Shown in pieces: positions 1 through 6,994 of a stretch of 16,972 bases of DNA. The position numbers and the translations under genes were made by a program. The stretch comes from Dehalococcoidia bacterium UBA6627 (GTDB lineage Bacteria; Chloroflexota; Dehalococcoidia; UBA2979), in contig DKLZ01000033.1 in the NCBI GenBank assembly GCA_002455955.1, positions 1 to 16,972 on the forward strand, in the 5' to 3' direction. Position 1 is the stretch's first letter; every line of letters starts with the position of its first letter. Below the pieces are notes generated by a model. It was not told where the DNA came from. It worked only from the letters and a program-made list of their open reading frames with translations, and searched no databases.

Positions 1-1
1 G

Positions 2-181
2 CCGGCTCGTACACTGACGCTTGCTCTACCTAAGGTTGGACTGATGGAAGAGAATGCAGGTGAGCTATGGCTAGCCGACATGGGGATCTCACCTGGTGTA
101 TACGCCCGAGCTGGAATCGTGATTGAGCCCATCTTTGGTTATGAGACGCGAGTGAAGCTTAATTACCCAGGTTCGTGTTGA
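2..181 (+). CDS. nnrE: NAD(P)H-hydrate epimerase, C-terminal end (5' truncated by window)
   Basis: The frame opens before the window and ends at TGA 179-181, giving 59 visible residues. The stretch ALPKVGLM, then GELWLADMGISPGVY and PIFGYETRVKL, matches the last strand and helix of YjeF_N domains, where 'TLALPK..GL' and 'G.L.LADIGIP..vy' are typical. The family epimerises damaged R-NAD(P)HX to the S form so that the partner dehydratase NnrD can repair it. Here the protein stops directly after the YjeF_N fold, with no ADP-dependent kinase-like domain behind it, so it appears to be a stand-alone epimerase rather than the common NnrE-NnrD fusion. A fusion with the domains in reverse order cannot be excluded, because the 5' part is outside the window. 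Confidence 0.78.
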   Translation, partial: PARTLTLALPKVGLMEENAGELWLADMGISPGVYARAGIVIEPIFGYETRVKLNYPGSC

Positions 182-409
182 GTTTTCCACTAGTGGAGCA
201 TTTATATTTTGACTGTGATGCTGAAACATGCAGGCTAGTGGCCTGGCTATTGTCAGTACTTCAAAGCTGATTTCAATTGGTACAAGTGAAGTCGTATGAA
301 GTTTTCACCATCGTTGATTCGAGATCATGACTGTAAATTATGCGTTATACGTTGACGTGGCTTCTAGAAGAGTGCTAACGAATGCGTGGATTATCGAAGG
401 AGGTCTCTA
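182..409 (+). other. Spacer between nnrE end and the Ltp2-like gene; candidate promoter
   Basis: I see no coding potential or RNA gene here. A possible promoter reads TTGACG at 352-357 and, 18 bases later, TAACGA at 376-381. Another TTGACT lies at 209-214 without a convincing -10 partner. A strong ribosome binding site (AAGGAGG, 398-404) lies 5 bases before ATG 410 and fixes the start of the next gene. The promoter assignments are by eye and weak. Confidence 0.25.
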
Positions 410-1594
410 ATGGCCCAGCAGCGCGAGGCGGCGATAGTAGGGATTCATGAGTACCCATCGCGGTATGCCCCGGATGTATCGGCGATTCAAATTAAAGCAA
501 CATCGATCAAAGCGGCGCTTGATGATGCCGGATTGCAGTGGAGTGACATTGATGCACTCTACGATGCTCAAGATGGTGAAGGGGGTGGCGGTCTAGGATT
601 GTCGGCATATCTCGGCATCAAACCCACAGTGATCGATACCACTCAGGTCGGTGGTTCGTCGTATGAGTTTCAGGCTGCTCACGCGATGCGGGACATCGCT
701 GCAGGTAAGGCGAACGTAGCGATTCTGTCTTATGGGTCCAAGTCGGCAACACTGCGTACGCCGATTGGCACCGGTGGTGCGACTCGCAGTGGTAGCTGGT
801 CCGCGAATATGGAGGCGCCATACGGTTCTACGTTAATTGCGAACTACGCGATGGTGGCCCATCGTCATATGCATGAATACGGTACAACGAGTGAGCAGCT
901 CGCCGAGATCTCGGTAGCAACTCGATATCATGCGATGCGTAATCCTGATGCCGTTCAAGCGATGACAGACCTTCAGTTTGTTGGTGTCAACGAGATCACT
1001 GTGCAAGACGTGATGGACTCACGCGTGATTGCAGACCCGTTACATTTGCTTGAATGTTGCATGGTTAGTGATGGTGGTGGTGCCATCATCATTGCTTCAA
1101 AGGAAGTCGCAAGGAATACGAAGACGAAGCCTGTTTGGCTCATTGGTAGCGGTGAGGCAACAAAGTACCGCGAGAATGCTGGTGATATCACAGTAAGTGC
1201 TGGTGCTCAGGGTGCACCTATCGCATTTGCCGAAGCAGGAGTCAACCCCGACGAAATTGACAGTGCCATGATCTACGATTCATTTTCGATCACGGTAGCC
1301 GTTTGTCTAGAAGATCTAGGCTTCTGTAAGAAGGGTGAAGTAGGTGACTACATCAGTGGAGGTCGAATGAAATTTGATCAACACGGTGGACCAGCATTGA
1401 ATACCGACGGTGGCGGACTTTCTTCGAACCATCCGGGGATGCGTGGAATGTTTTTGTTGCTCGAGAGCGCACGTCAGCTTCGTGGTGAGTCAACCTCGCA
1501 GGTAGATGGCGCGAAGCTCGCCGTTGCCCACGGCAATGGTGGTTTGCTCGGTGGAGATCACACTGGCGGGACGATTGTTCTCGCTGCGGATTAA
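410..1594 (+). CDS. Thiolase-fold lipid-transfer protein, Ltp2/SCP-x-like, probable acyl-CoA retro-aldolase subunit
   Basis: This is a 394-residue thiolase-superfamily protein of the SCP-x/lipid-transfer branch. The ATG at 410 is chosen over an in-frame GTG at 386 because AAGGAGG ends 5 bases before it. The nucleophile site, C-G-S-G in true thiolases, reads G81-G82-S83-S84 after TQV, so the acyl-accepting cysteine is absent. The motif usually written NEAF is Y289-D-S-F, and the C-terminal CxG loop is HGNGG, also without cysteine. The histidine loop (GGGLSSNHPG) is kept. In the known Ltp2 aldolases of steroid side-chain degradation the cysteines are likewise missing, tyrosines are used instead, and a DUF35 protein is an obligate partner. 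A DUF35 gene follows 20 bp downstream. I infer C-C cleavage or formation on a hydroxyacyl-CoA; the substrate is unknown. It may alternatively be a catalytically silent CoA-binding protein. Confidence 0.82.
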   Translation: MAQQREAAIVGIHEYPSRYAPDVSAIQIKATSIKAALDDAGLQWSDIDALYDAQDGEGGGGLGLSAYLGIKPTVIDTTQVGGSSYEFQAAHAMRDIAAGKANVAILSYGSKSATLRTPIGTGGATRSGSWSANMEAPYGSTLIANYAMVAHRHMHEYGTTSEQLAEISVATRYHAMRNPDAVQAMTDLQFVGVNEITVQDVMDSRVIADPLHLLECCMVSDGGGAIIIASKEVARNTKTKPVWLIGSGEATKYRENAGDITVSAGAQGAPIAFAEAGVNPDEIDSAMIYDSFSITVAVCLEDLGFCKKGEVGDYISGGRMKFDQHGGPALNTDGGGLSSNHPGMRGMFLLLESARQLRGESTSQVDGAKLAVAHGNGGLLGGDHTGGTIVLAAD

Positions 1595-1614
1595 CAGGAA
1601 GCAGGAACAGCGAC

Positions 1615-2028
1615 ATGACTAAGAGACCAATGCCTCAGTTTTTCGAGCCGGATACCCAGGATTTTTGGGACGCAACCAAAGACGAGCAACTGACTTATCA
1701 GCAATGCAATCTTTGCGATGAAATCGTCTTTACGCCTCGTGCTCGGTGTACTAGCTGTGGGAGTGACGATCTTGCAAGGAAAATTTCCAAAGGTGAAGGA
1801 ACGGTGTATACCTACTCCGTTATTCGGCAAAATCGAAATCCTGCTTTTGCTGATCTTGGAGCTTACGCACTCGCCTATATCGATCTCGACGAGGGCTTTA
1901 GGATGCTTTCGAACGTAGTCGGTGTAGAAAATCCGCTGGACGATGTGCGTGTTGGTCAGCGTGTCAGGGTGATCTTCGAGAAGCAGGAAGAAGGTGAATA
2001 TCTCATTCCATTGTTTATTCCGATCTAG
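1615..2028 (+). CDS. DUF35 zinc-ribbon / OB-fold protein, partner of the thiolase-like protein
   Basis: A 137-residue protein with the two-part DUF35 layout. An N-terminal helix (PQFFEPDTQDFWDA) leads into a rubredoxin-like zinc ribbon with C31-x2-C34 and C45-x2-C48. A C-terminal OB fold follows (about residues 55-137), with GEGTVYTYSVIRQ and VGQRVRVIFEK. DUF35 proteins bind acyl-CoA or stabilise thiolase-fold partners; in the Ltp2 and archaeal HMG-CoA synthase complexes they form part of the active complex. The gene begins 20 bp after the thiolase-like gene, with an AGGA sequence ahead of ATG 1615, so the two are very probably co-transcribed and act together. Family assignment is secure; the substrate is not known. 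Confidence 0.87.
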   Translation: MTKRPMPQFFEPDTQDFWDATKDEQLTYQQCNLCDEIVFTPRARCTSCGSDDLARKISKGEGTVYTYSVIRQNRNPAFADLGAYALAYIDLDEGFRMLSNVVGVENPLDDVRVGQRVRVIFEKQEEGEYLIPLFIPI

Positions 2029-2142
2029 CATCGAAAAGATAACGATTAAACCAGGATGTCCGTTTTGGAATCACGGGCGAATTTAAGTACTGTGATCGAC
2101 ATCGTCGACAATTTTGCTCGTTTTTGTATGAGAGGTTGAGGA

Positions 2143-2412
2143 GTGCTGTACGAATATCGCCATGTTGGTCGCCGGCGGAGAAGTTGTCCCAAAACCTTCG
2201 AATTGATGCGGAGTGTCTCGCAGAGGGACGCTGTGGCACCGTGCCCGAAATGTGGTAATTCTGAGACTGAACGGATTAAGTTCCAGACGTTCGCTGTGAG
2301 TAATGTTGGAGCCGAAGCAAAGTCAACGATAGCCCGTCGGCAATCAGGAAGCGGCCCTTACGATGATTTCGATGCAGCGAGTATTCCTGACGACGATGAC
2401 AGCGATCTTTGA
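2143..2412 (+). CDS. FmdB-type putative regulatory zinc-ribbon protein with a degenerate first knuckle
   Basis: An 89-residue protein starting at GTG 2143. A stop codon lies two codons upstream in frame, and GAGG at 2132-2135 sits 7 bases before the start. The opening LYEYR, the later FELMRSVS and the knuckle C34-P-K-C37-G identify the FmdB/CxxC_CxxC_SSSS family of small zinc ribbons, usually 70-110 residues. Family members normally carry YEYRCxxCG near the start. Here that knuckle is replaced by the arginine-rich HVGRRRRSCPKT, leaving only H7 and C15 as possible metal ligands. The tail is acidic (PDDDDSDL). Role in the family is poorly defined (amidase/formamidase gene regulation was the original proposal). 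It lies 114 bp after the DUF35 gene and could be in the same transcript. Confidence 0.66.
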   Translation: MLYEYRHVGRRRRSCPKTFELMRSVSQRDAVAPCPKCGNSETERIKFQTFAVSNVGAEAKSTIARRQSGSGPYDDFDAASIPDDDDSDL

Positions 2413-2466
2413 TACAGCAGTGAGCGTATAGCTTCGTTCTAGTGGTTTTAGACAGCGATTCCCAGC

Positions 2467-4038
2467 TCAGAGGCCATAATCGCCAGGAGACCTGCGGATG
2501 AATTCACTGATCCGTTCTCCGATCATGATGCTTGTGAGGTTTGTATTTGCTCTCGGGACATCAGGCATGATCGAGGCATCTGCGACGACGAGACCATCGA
2601 CTGCATGGAGGCGACCGTATTGGTCGACAACGCTCTGAGGATCACTGGATGGTCCCATTTTCGCAGTGCCGCAGGGATGGTAACCGGATCGGGCAGTCTG
2701 ACGGACTATTGTCGCTAGTTCACTGTCCGATGGGTTACCTGAGTGGTGAAGTGTGATTTTAGAACTCAAAACTTCTTTGATCAGGTTCGATAGCGGTGCT
2801 GTTTGTGTGAATGCTAGGGCATCACGGTAGTTCGCTACGAGTCTTAGAGTGTCTCTGTCGTCTTCGCAGAAGTATTGCGCGATCGTAGGTTGAGCGTGCG
2901 GATCGGCAGAATCGAGGCGAACACTGCCGCGACCGTAGGATTGTTCGAGTACGGCGGCTATTGAGAAGACTCCAGGACTGTTTTCTCGTTGTGACCACGT
3001 GAGCAACTCAATCTGCAGGTCGTTGCGGTGTTCAGGGTAGTGACTGCTGTTTGGTGCGGAGTAGCGTGTAACTGTCTGAATTAATGGCAACTCGGGTGCA
3101 GCATGCGCAGGGTCTTTCGCAAGTATTTGCACGGTCACCATTGGATGATCGCAAAGATTAGCGCCAACACCTGAGATATCTGCGACAACATCGACCCCGA
3201 GGTCTTCAAGGTCGCGGCGTGGCCCGAGCCCCGATCGCCAAAGGGCAGGTGGTGTCTGGATTGCGCCGGTGCACAGGATGATCAAGGAAGCGTCAATACG
3301 ATTGACGCTTCCTGCATGATCGACTTCTACGGCGGTCGCTCGCTTTCCTTCGAATAGGACGCGTCGCAGGTGCGTATCAGCCTGGATGAGTAAATTCGGG
3401 CGAGCTCGAGCAGGAGCGAGATAGCCGATTGCGGTGGAGACTCGGAGACGTCCAAGTTTATTCATCGGTTGAGAGCCGGTGCCCCAACCGTATGGTTCAT
3501 TTTGGTCTTTGCAATCTGGGTACCCGAGCGTTCGTGATGTCTCAACGAACGCCTGATGTGTCTCGGTTAGTTCGTTCCAAGGATGACGTCGGATGGTGAT
3601 CGGACCAGCATCTCCATGGTGATCAGCCTCCCCGTAATCTAGGTCGCGTTCCAATCTTTTGAACGCTGGAAGCACTTTATTCCAAGACCACTCATTATTT
3701 CCGAGTTCCGCCCAGCCATCGTAGTCTTCAGGAATACCACGTAGCGCAATCGCCGTGTTGACGGCGCTTGATCCGCCGGTCACTCGACCTCTTGGGAACG
3801 GTGTTATGAGGGACTCTGCGGTTGGCCAATACTGGTGTTTCCAGTCGTGGTCGTTGACAGAGTTCTTATTACCGTCAATCAAGTCCTCTGGAGTGTCTTG
3901 GACATGAGAATAATCGGGGCCGGCATCAATGAGGAGCACACTGCTGTTCGGGTTTTCAGAGATGCGATTTGCGATCACAGCACCAGCCGAACCGGCACCA
4001 ACGATCAAAACGTCATAACGATTTTGTAAGTCGCCCAA
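2467..4038 (-). CDS. GMC-family FAD-dependent oxidoreductase (choline dehydrogenase-like)
   Basis: A 523-residue flavoprotein of the glucose-methanol-choline family, which oxidises primary or secondary alcohols with FAD. The N-terminal Rossmann motif GAGSAG (residues 14-19) is followed by the acidic end of beta-2 (LLIDAG). The GMC signature GRVTGGSSAVN begins at about residue 84. The C-terminal block has the catalytic H454 (YHPCGTAKMG) and the second active-site residue as asparagine (N498 or N500 in RANTNLT). Length is typical. The start is TTG 4038: there is no in-frame ATG or GTG nearby, and AAGGGA lies 6 bases upstream. It is the second gene of an operon behind the MBL-fold hydrolase, 28 bp away, which suggests it oxidises a substrate that the hydrolase then opens, or the reverse. 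No signal peptide is seen, so it is probably cytoplasmic. Confidence 0.9.
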   Translation of the reverse strand: MGDLQNRYDVLIVGAGSAGAVIANRISENPNSSVLLIDAGPDYSHVQDTPEDLIDGNKNSVNDHDWKHQYWPTAESLITPFPRGRVTGGSSAVNTAIALRGIPEDYDGWAELGNNEWSWNKVLPAFKRLERDLDYGEADHHGDAGPITIRRHPWNELTETHQAFVETSRTLGYPDCKDQNEPYGWGTGSQPMNKLGRLRVSTAIGYLAPARARPNLLIQADTHLRRVLFEGKRATAVEVDHAGSVNRIDASLIILCTGAIQTPPALWRSGLGPRRDLEDLGVDVVADISGVGANLCDHPMVTVQILAKDPAHAAPELPLIQTVTRYSAPNSSHYPEHRNDLQIELLTWSQRENSPGVFSIAAVLEQSYGRGSVRLDSADPHAQPTIAQYFCEDDRDTLRLVANYRDALAFTQTAPLSNLIKEVLSSKITLHHSGNPSDSELATIVRQTARSGYHPCGTAKMGPSSDPQSVVDQYGRLHAVDGLVVADASIMPDVPRANTNLTSIMIGERISEFIRRSPGDYGL

Positions 4039-4066
4039 TGAGTATCCCTTCGAAGGTTGTGTCGGG

Positions 4067-4948
4067 TCAGGCTTCGGCTACGTCGAAACGATAAGTGCTT
4101 CCAGTACGGCGAATCATTCCCGCAGCAGGGGTGTGAAAGTGAGAACCGAGAACGATCGTATCGGTGTCCGCGTAGCGCTCCAGAAAGGCACGCCGTGCTA
4201 TTCGAGCTTCTTTGATAAAGGAGTCGAGTGGAGGGCGTTGTTCAGGAGCGGCGCATTGAATGGGACTGTGGATGACATCGCCAAGGATAATTGCGGATTT
4301 GCCATGAGAGTTGATGCGAACGCAGACATGGCCAGGTGTATGTCCGTGGCTAGGTTCTAGCTCGACCGAGTCGCTTACACGGTGGTCGGCTGTCACGAGA
4401 TCCACAACATTGGCCTCGAACAGAGGCCGCACGCTGTCTTCGATAATGTTCGGGCAAGAGTCTGCGACTTTGTCCCAGTACCGCCATTCCTGTTGGACCA
4501 ATTGGTAGCGCGCGTTAACGAATGTTGGAGCCCAATGTCCGTTCGTCCACTTCGTATTCCAGCCAGCATGGTCACTATGGAGGTGTGTGTTGAGGACCAC
4601 ATCAATTTTTTTGGCTGGTGATCCCGCTTCGGCAAGATCAGCGAGGTATGGGCCGTTACGCATATGCCAGCCATCGTATCCTTCGGCCTCGCGGTCTTTG
4701 TCGTTTCCTATACCGGTATCGACGACGATGCGCATCCCATCAGCTTCGATTACCCAGGAGTGCATCGACTGCAGAATATGGCCACGTTCGTTTAGAAAGT
4801 GTGGCTCAAGCCATGAACGACAATTGTCGAGTAGTTCGAATGGTGCTGGATGATCCGGAAGCATCCAACGCACAGATGTTGGCATCACCAACTCCTCGAC
4901 AAGGGTGATGCGGACATCTCCGATCTCGACCGTGTTACGAACGGTCAT
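4067..4948 (-). CDS. MBL-fold metallo-hydrolase (lactonase/organophosphate-hydrolase-like)
   Basis: A 293-residue metallo-beta-lactamase-fold enzyme. The metal motif HxHxDH is complete (H122, H124, D126, H127), followed by H207 in HGHTPGH, D224 in LGDVIH, and a C-terminal histidine pair in GSHFHTP (H270, H272). These make a dinuclear metal site. The DTGIGNDK block, a long insert after it, and the overall length resemble AHL-lactonase and methyl-parathion-hydrolase relatives more than beta-lactamases or glyoxalase II. ATG 4948 is chosen over upstream in-frame starts reaching 5071: AGGGAG lies 6 bases before it, and the extra N-terminal residues look non-conserved. It is the first gene of a two-gene operon with the GMC oxidoreductase. 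The substrate is unknown; a lactone or ester is the likeliest guess. Confidence 0.86.
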   Translation of the reverse strand: MTVRNTVEIGDVRITLVEELVMPTSVRWMLPDHPAPFELLDNCRSWLEPHFLNERGHILQSMHSWVIEADGMRIVVDTGIGNDKDREAEGYDGWHMRNGPYLADLAEAGSPAKKIDVVLNTHLHSDHAGWNTKWTNGHWAPTFVNARYQLVQQEWRYWDKVADSCPNIIEDSVRPLFEANVVDLVTADHRVSDSVELEPSHGHTPGHVCVRINSHGKSAIILGDVIHSPIQCAAPEQRPPLDSFIKEARIARRAFLERYADTDTIVLGSHFHTPAAGMIRRTGSTYRFDVAEA

Positions 4949-5038
4949 AGAGCACTCCCTTCGGCGATAGTACTGGTGATAGGACGGTACAGGGTGTTGT
5001 TCCCAAACGCTTATCGTTGCTATTGCGTTGTTTGATTG

Positions 5039-5056
5039 GTTGATGATGCTATCAAC
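5039..5056. repeat. Inverted repeat, operator-like, in the MBL/exonuclease divergent spacer
   Basis: GTTGAT at 5039-5044 and ATCAAC at 5051-5056 form a perfect 6-bp inverted repeat around GATGCT. It lies about 90 bp upstream of the MBL-GMC operon and about 130 bp upstream of the exonuclease gene, in a 236-bp divergent spacer. It could be a repressor site for the catabolic operon. On the plus strand a short T run (TTTTT) follows 8 bases later, but there is no plus-strand gene upstream to terminate. Confidence 0.35.
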
Positions 5057-5172
5057 GCCATAGTTTTTCATCAGTGATAGGTAGAAGTTTATTGATTACC
5101 TGACCATGATTCAGGCAGTGGTATCAGTAACAATTCCCTCGTATGGGCGTCCTGCTTCCTGCTCTCGTCGAA

Positions 5173-5178
5173 TAGTTT
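5173..5178 (+). promoter_or_regulatory. Candidate -10 box of a leaderless promoter for the exonuclease gene
   Basis: TAGTTT fits the TANNNT -10 pattern of Actinobacteria-like promoters and lies exactly 6 bases before ATG 5185. Transcription would then begin at or next to the start codon. No Shine-Dalgarno-like sequence lies ahead of that ATG, which agrees with a leaderless mRNA. No clear -35 box is seen. Confidence 0.33.
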
Positions 5179-5184
5179 GACCAG

Positions 5185-6081
5185 ATGGATTATCGTCAGT
5201 TGGTGGAAGTACACCTGATCGACGGTACGTATGAACTCTTTCGGCACTATTTTGCTATGCCAAAGAGACAGGGACCAAGTGGGGTTGAGGTCGCTGCAGT
5301 GAGCGGTGTGCTGGATTCTATGCTGGGGTTGCTCGATGAAGGTGCGACTCACATAGGGATAGCAACTGATCGTGAAATTAGGTCATTTCGTAATGCTTTG
5401 TACGAGGGTTACAAGTCCGGGGAAGATGTTGAACCAGAGTTGCTCGCGCAGTTTCCGATCCTCGAGACAGTATTAATCGCAGCAGGCTTTCAAATTTTTG
5501 CGATGGTAGAGCACGAAGCCGATGACGCAATGGCTACCGCCGCCGCTATCGCAGAACGTGATGAACAAGTTGAGAAGATTTGGATTTGCACACCGGACAA
5601 AGATCTAGCGCAGTGTGTCTCAGGGAAACGGGTGGTGCAGTTCGATCGACGACAAAAGTTGGAGTATGACGAGGAGAATGTAGTCGAGAAGTTCGGTGTG
5701 CTCCCCGAGTCGATTCCAGATTATCTCGGTCTCGTTGGAGATAGTTCAGACGGTTTTCCTGGGCTTCCAGGCTGGGGTGCAAAATCAGCTGGGACAGTGC
5801 TAGCTCACTACGTTCACCTTGAATCGATTCCAGATGATGTCAAGGACTGGGACGTTCAGGTTCGAGGCGCTGCACGGTTGGCTGAGACGCTTGAGCGCGA
5901 ACGAGATACAGCGAGGTTATTCCGGCGCATCGCTACACTTGTGAGAGATGTTCCGGGTTTCGGCAAAGTTGAAGATTGGCGCTGGAATGGACCAACCGAC
6001 GACCTTGAAAAGGTCTGCGCGGCGTTGGGTCGACCTCGGATTGCCGAACGTGTGAGGCATATCGCTAGTTCGCGACGTTAG
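5185..6081 (+). CDS. Stand-alone 5'-3' exonuclease, FEN/PolI-N-terminal type
   Basis: A 298-residue nuclease related to the 5'-nuclease domain of DNA polymerase I, without the polymerase part. Metal-binding acids are all present: D13 (IDGTYELFR), E111-x-D113-D114 (HEADDA), D138 and D140 (TPDKDL), and D186 and D189 (VGDSSDG). The helix-hairpin-helix is GFPGLPGWGAKSA (from residue 190). Such proteins remove RNA primers or flaps during replication and repair. Length matches the stand-alone family found in Actinobacteria and Chloroflexi. No ribosome binding site precedes ATG 5185. A GTG at 5203, directly before the conserved EVHLIDGTYELF, is an alternative start. It stands alone between divergent and convergent neighbours, so it is probably a single-gene transcript. 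Confidence 0.9.
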   Translation: MDYRQLVEVHLIDGTYELFRHYFAMPKRQGPSGVEVAAVSGVLDSMLGLLDEGATHIGIATDREIRSFRNALYEGYKSGEDVEPELLAQFPILETVLIAAGFQIFAMVEHEADDAMATAAAIAERDEQVEKIWICTPDKDLAQCVSGKRVVQFDRRQKLEYDEENVVEKFGVLPESIPDYLGLVGDSSDGFPGLPGWGAKSAGTVLAHYVHLESIPDDVKDWDVQVRGAARLAETLERERDTARLFRRIATLVRDVPGFGKVEDWRWNGPTDDLEKVCAALGRPRIAERVRHIASSRR

Positions 6082-6139
6082 TAATGCGGTGAACGTGTGA
6101 GCTATCTATCAAGCATGGCTGTTCGCGCCCCTATAGGTG

Positions 6140-6940
6140 TTAGTAGTGGATCGCTGTGCCAACGCCTCCACCCGCAGCTATCGCGTCGCCATTGATCGCA
6201 ATCGATCGAGGGGACGCGAGGAACGTGATTACATCAGCGACTTCCTCGGCAGTGACTAGGTGCCGGATTGAGTTTCCGTTATTGAATTGAAGCTCAGCTT
6301 CCTCGATTGAAATGTTTTCAGTATCTGCGCGGGCTTTGAACATGTCAGGGGACCGTTCGGTAAAAGTCATCCCAGGGTGGACGACGGTGACATTGATGCC
6401 GTGCGGGCCCAGCTCATCTGCGAGATTCTTTGTCAGAGCTGACACGGACACATTACGCATACTTCCGATCGTCGATCCGGAGCTACGAGCGCCGAGCCCC
6501 GAAATGTTAATGATTCGCCCCCAGCCTTGAGTGATCATATGAGGTGCGACTGCTTGGGCTGCGCGTAGGTAGCCCAGAACCTTTACGTTCATGTCACTCC
6601 AGAATGCCTCGGCCGTGATGTCGTCGAGTTTGGGTGGCCGATTTCCTCCTCCAGGTACCGCAGCACTGTTGACGAGGATGTCAATTTGTCCGAATTCATG
6701 GTGAGCTGTATCAACCATCGCACGGACGGACTGATCGTCTCCTGTATCTGTGATGATGGGCAGGATGCGTTGCCCAGTCTCCTCAGCAAGTTCGTTTGCG
6801 GTGTCATGGAGTGTCTTTTCACTGCGAGCAGCGATCGCGACATTGGCGCCCTCGAGCCCGAGCCGTCTGGCAACAGCTTTGCCGATACCTTTGCTACCAC
6901 CGCTGACAAGGGCGACTTTACCGTTGAGTTCGAGGTTCAT
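6140..6940 (-). CDS. SDR-family protein with degenerate YxxxK active site
   Basis: A 266-residue short-chain dehydrogenase/reductase. The start is ATG 6940, with GGAG 6 bases ahead of it; a TTG four codons upstream is disregarded. The cofactor loop is intact (SGGSKGIG, residues 13-20), as are NSAA (91-94, the NNAG position), S147 in NISG, and VVHPG (186-190). Where the catalytic Y-x-x-x-K should stand, the sequence reads G159-S-M-R-N163 before VSVSALTKNLADELG, so both the proton-donor tyrosine and the lysine are missing. A subset of SDRs with an 'RN' at this site is known to me from annotation, without a firm function. It lies 54 bp downstream of a canonical SDR on the same strand and is probably co-transcribed. 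It might be a regulatory or heterodimer partner of that SDR, or use another acid-base residue. Confidence 0.84.
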   Translation of the reverse strand: MNLELNGKVALVSGGSKGIGKAVARRLGLEGANVAIAARSEKTLHDTANELAEETGQRILPIITDTGDDQSVRAMVDTAHHEFGQIDILVNSAAVPGGGNRPPKLDDITAEAFWSDMNVKVLGYLRAAQAVAPHMITQGWGRIINISGLGARSSGSTIGSMRNVSVSALTKNLADELGPHGINVTVVHPGMTFTERSPDMFKARADTENISIEEAELQFNNGNSIRHLVTAEEVADVITFLASPRSIAINGDAIAAGGGVGTAIHY

Positions 6941-6994
6941 GCAGTACTCCAAGATGCTCGTGAACTGCGAGTCCTAGGTGAGAATTATTCAGTA

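Noticed and set aside
386..409. GTG start adding eight residues to the thiolase-like protein
   Set aside because: The extra codons contain the AAGGAGG ribosome binding site of ATG 410, so they are leader rather than coding sequence.
4949..5071. Longer start for the MBL-fold hydrolase
   Set aside because: The added 41 residues are not family-like and an AGGGAG site precedes ATG 4948 at ideal spacing.
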